DNA from: Mesaphorura yosii
Lineage: Eukaryota; Arthropoda; Collembola; Poduromorpha; Tullbergiidae
Direction: 5' to 3'
DNA length: 64,000 nt
Assembly: GCA_009869945.1 (NCBI GenBank)
Contig: WIXG01000080.1
Coordinates: forward strand, 124,001-188,000
Position 1 is the stretch's first letter. Each line of letters starts with the position of its first letter. Positions 61,174 through 64,000 of the stretch are shown here, piece by piece. The notes below the pieces were generated by a model. It was not told the origin of the DNA. It worked only from the letters and a program-made list of their open reading frames with translations, and ran no database searches. The position numbers were made by a program, and so were the translations under genes.

Positions 61174-62887
61174 TTATACTCTCTGGATTCGAATGCGGAG
61201 TTTTTGTGTTTGGTCTTCATTTTCGACGCGGACTGCCCTGAGGAAACCACGAGCCAGATCCTGCTGTGTGGTGTATCCTCTGCCCACAGGAATTATCAGC
61301 AGGTCACGACCAGAGCCGCGCATTTTATTAACGATGTGGTGGATTTTCTCTAACACGCCGACGTCGCCATTGGCTGGCAGTTTCAGCCAGTACACCGAAG
61401 TGAGATCGATGTTGTTGCTCCCTCCATCACCTCCACTCGCCGCAGATTGGTCGTAGATCGATGGAGCTTGCTGCGTTAACTGTTCTGGAGGCGACACGTA
61501 GTTTCCATTCTCGGGCCAGTCCGCTGGGTTGATGTACACACATGCTTTGTACGGGGCTGAAGAACCTGAAAAAGTACGTATGAACCACTTATATAAAGGC
61601 CAGATAAATCACCGACTATTTACCTTTGTCCTTGGTGCGTTTCATGCGGACTAATTTGGTCACTTCGTTGTGTTCCTGTAGTACCTGAATAGCGCTTGCG
61701 AGCGCCTTCTTCAGCTTTTCCATCTCGTTGACGAGGTACTCTTCTCTCTTTGCGAGTACTTTAAATACGAGACGAATTTCGTGCGCCAAGTCTTTGGACT
61801 CGAGCAGGAGCTGACTGACTGGGGTCTTCACGTCGGCGGTCTGACTAAGCTCTTGGGCCACATTCGCCGAAGACTGGTCGACTTGCTGGAGGAGATTGGA
61901 GCCCCAAGGACTGTCAACGATCGTGCCTGTGTCTGTGCCGGAGTACATCGCGTCTTGCCCACCAAATTCTGAAAACAAAGAGATAGATATCAATCACATT
62001 ATCCACGATATGCGCCTGATATCTCACACGTTGTTCACGAACCACGATCGTGGCGCACTTCGACATTTGTGGGATACAGCGCAGTATCAGCGTTGCCTGC
62101 ATATTCGTATTCATTGCCTGAGTACCCGCCGTGAGCTTGTTCTCTGGAGTCCTCTTCGAGGGCGATCATGTCACCGTTCTCATTTTCCTCAAAAGTGATA
62201 CCGTTGACATTCTGATCTTCACCACTTTCCAAAGCTTCAGAGGCTTCCACTGCGGCGGCAACAGCTAAAATGAGAATTTGGAATCATGCAAGAGAAGTTG
62301 CGACCATGAGAATAAAAGACCGCCCGCTTACAGTCGGCCTCTGCTGCGGCAGCTTCAGCTGTTGAGAAAATTAGGAACGAATTAGGAATTGTCATTCAAC
62401 GAATTGAAGCGTTGTTCAGTCTCAAAGTTTTTAGATCACCTGCGGCTGCAATGGAGTCAGCCTCTGCCTTTCGTTCATGGAATAACTCTTTTCTCTAGAA
62501 TGAGCCAAGCATATCCGAGTCATGTAGCGAATGATCTGATCAACACAGAAGCGAATGTCTCCGTGCACTTACGTGATCTCTCCGTATTCTGTCGATGACT
62601 GTTTGTTGTCCATGTCGCTCTGCGTTCTTGTTCAATTTGGTTGTGCCCAGTTTATTGACAACCCCCTCGTTCATCTTTTCCGATTTGAGGTCCCGAAGCT
62701 CGGTGTCCACGACAGGGTCCTGTGTAGCTGCCCTCCTGACACGGTGGGGCGTTTCGCCAATTTCTGACTCTGAAGCTGCCAGCGCTCCCATGCATGACAG
62801 AAGGTGAAGAACGACAAATATCCACAGGAGGAAGGATGACACTGAGACTGATGCTGATACAAATTGGCTCAGAACGGAGAGCCGCAT
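61174..62887 (-). CDS. Unrecognised secreted protein with furin-like site and Ala/Glu-rich small exons
   Basis: I do not recognise the family. Exons on the minus strand: 62573-62887, 62440-62494, 62332-62358 (27 bases), 62043-62264, 61624-61968 and 61174-61565; phases close, 451 residues. The start (ATG at 62887) gives a signal peptide ending near the run LLSCMGALAASE, followed by TPHRVRRAA, a dibasic or furin-type cleavage site. The middle holds Ala/Glu-rich repeats (AEADSIAAA, AEAAAAEADSVAAAVEASEA) encoded by the small exons, then acidic sequence, then an amphipathic helix (KKALASAIQVLQEHNEVTKL). The C-terminal domain (KACVYINPADWPENG, VYWLKLPANGDVGVLEKIHH, DLLIIPVGRGYTTQQDLARG) looks folded. 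The donor at 62042 (GTTCGT) is the weakest junction. A minus-strand AATAAA lies at 61128-61133. Confidence 0.65.
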
Positions 62888-64000
62888 CTTTTCTAAAGCG
62901 CAATGCGTGGTACGAGATTCACTTTGGACTGGAAGGAGTATTCGGGACTTTCGACTTTTGAACATTGAGCACTTACAAAATGCGTTAGAAGTTGCGAATT
63001 CATGAGCCCTAAGCAGAAGACGCACAAAAAGCGCATTGCTGAATTTATTGTTATCAACACCCACGAACACGAGAGCGGCACTGATCTCCCGTATCGTATC
63101 GCATGACAACTGGCGAGTGGCAAGAAGAACTCGTAACGGCAACGGTGCTCAATTTCCTATTGGATGGTTACACGCAGTTAAGCAGCTCCACAGCAAATTG
63201 TAATTCTAATGGCGAGAGACATTTGTCTCATCTCGTTGCATTCGCATTGTTGAGTTCTTGGCTCGTACGTCGTAACTCGAACGCGAAGGGAAGTTCCGTT
63301 CTTAAAATCTCAATGCAACTGCAGTGTGGACGGTGCGGGGCTCAGAAAACGGTAAATCACATTTCGCATTCTGACTTTTTCTCAGCGAAATCACTGAACC
63401 AATTAATCTCTGCTACGATACGAGGCTTCAGAAAAAAAACACACAAGACAGCAAGTCGAATATTCTTGGTTTATTCAAGCATTATGTACAAGAGGACGAT
63501 AACCAAGAGCAATTATTACCGAACCTAACTTATCTTGCTGCAGTTAAAGTAACTCAGGAGGACAATAACCACACAAGACTTACTTACGCAGTTGCACCAA
63601 ATATGAAAGAAAGGAGTTTTGCAGCTTTTAAAGTGTACTGTACAATATACCACCTGTTATTTGGGACACACTTCGACCTTCAACTAAAAGAATACACTAT
63701 CATGTGACCATTGATTGAAGTCTAACTTGTAGCTCAGACTTTATCCGAAACCTCATCAAAATACTTACTTTAACCACGATAATCATTTTTTTGGTTTGGT
63801 TTTGGATTGAGTTTTCCATAAAGTAAGACTAAAAACGCTAAACGAACTAAGGATTTGAAAATGAGAAATGAAGACAAAACTAAACGTATTTGAAGAAAAT
63901 TGTGTTGATGAAGCCGGACAAGGGTCAAGCAATAGTACAAAGTATACTTAACAGTTAAAGTTGATATCTTAAGTGTAGGACAATTTAATTTAGTATTTTT
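62888..64000. other. Right-edge region, promoter of the secreted-protein gene
   Basis: No supported gene. A plus-strand frame at 63103-63528 (141 residues, ATG start) has no signal peptide, no recognisable domain and no partner exons, so I leave it out. The last 400 bases are AT-rich and contain no coding frame. Confidence 0.4.

Noticed and set aside
63103-63528. 141-residue plus-strand open frame with ATG at the right edge
   Set aside because: No domain, no signal peptide, composition like non-coding AT-rich DNA, and it overlaps the likely promoter of the minus-strand secreted-protein gene.

Overview
This is eukaryotic, animal DNA. Genes are split into many exons with short GT-AG introns, mostly about 50 to 90 bases. 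AATAAA signals follow several stop codons. The proteins are metazoan: a Janus kinase, an effector caspase, an ARID3/dead-ringer factor, a tektin and a TTLL15-like protein. The gene set and compact introns suggest an ecdysozoan, most likely a non-insect arthropod. A tandem pair of bacterial-type GH18 genes that now carry introns would suit a springtail, but that is a guess; the species cannot be fixed from this sequence alone.

Layout. 1-747 (+): 3' end of glutaminyl-tRNA synthetase. 1071-2567 (+): a tektin. 2933-3946 and 4956-6047 (+): two secreted GH18 paralogues. 6402-about 7781 (-): an effector-type caspase whose 5' end is unresolved. 9304-about 35589 (-): one ARID3/retained (dead ringer) gene with introns of about 4, 8.5 and 10.8 kb, occupying 40 percent of the window. 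37961-38998 (-): a C1orf43 homologue, head to head with a full JAK gene at 39127-43273 (+). 43637-45153 (-): peptide:N-glycanase. 46255-47863 (-): a GT17 N-acetylglucosaminyltransferase. 50166-53080 (-): mitochondrial polynucleotide phosphorylase. 53695-54507 (-): an unrecognised protein. 56044-57809 (-): a TTLL15-like membrane-anchored protein. 59602-60779 (+): a ZIP zinc transporter. 61174-62887 (-): an unrecognised secreted protein with a furin-like site and Ala/Glu-rich small exons.

Most genes look like unrelated housekeeping or developmental neighbours, not one pathway. Two small themes stand out: N-glycan handling (an N-glycanase beside a GT17 transferase) and the tandem GH18 pair. Exon models were built by hand from reading frame, splice consensus and phase. 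Phases close correctly in all the multi-exon models, except where a 5' end is stated to be open. The track of open frames includes non-ATG starts, so I re-chose starts. No mobile element, CRISPR, rRNA or tRNA gene could be supported.
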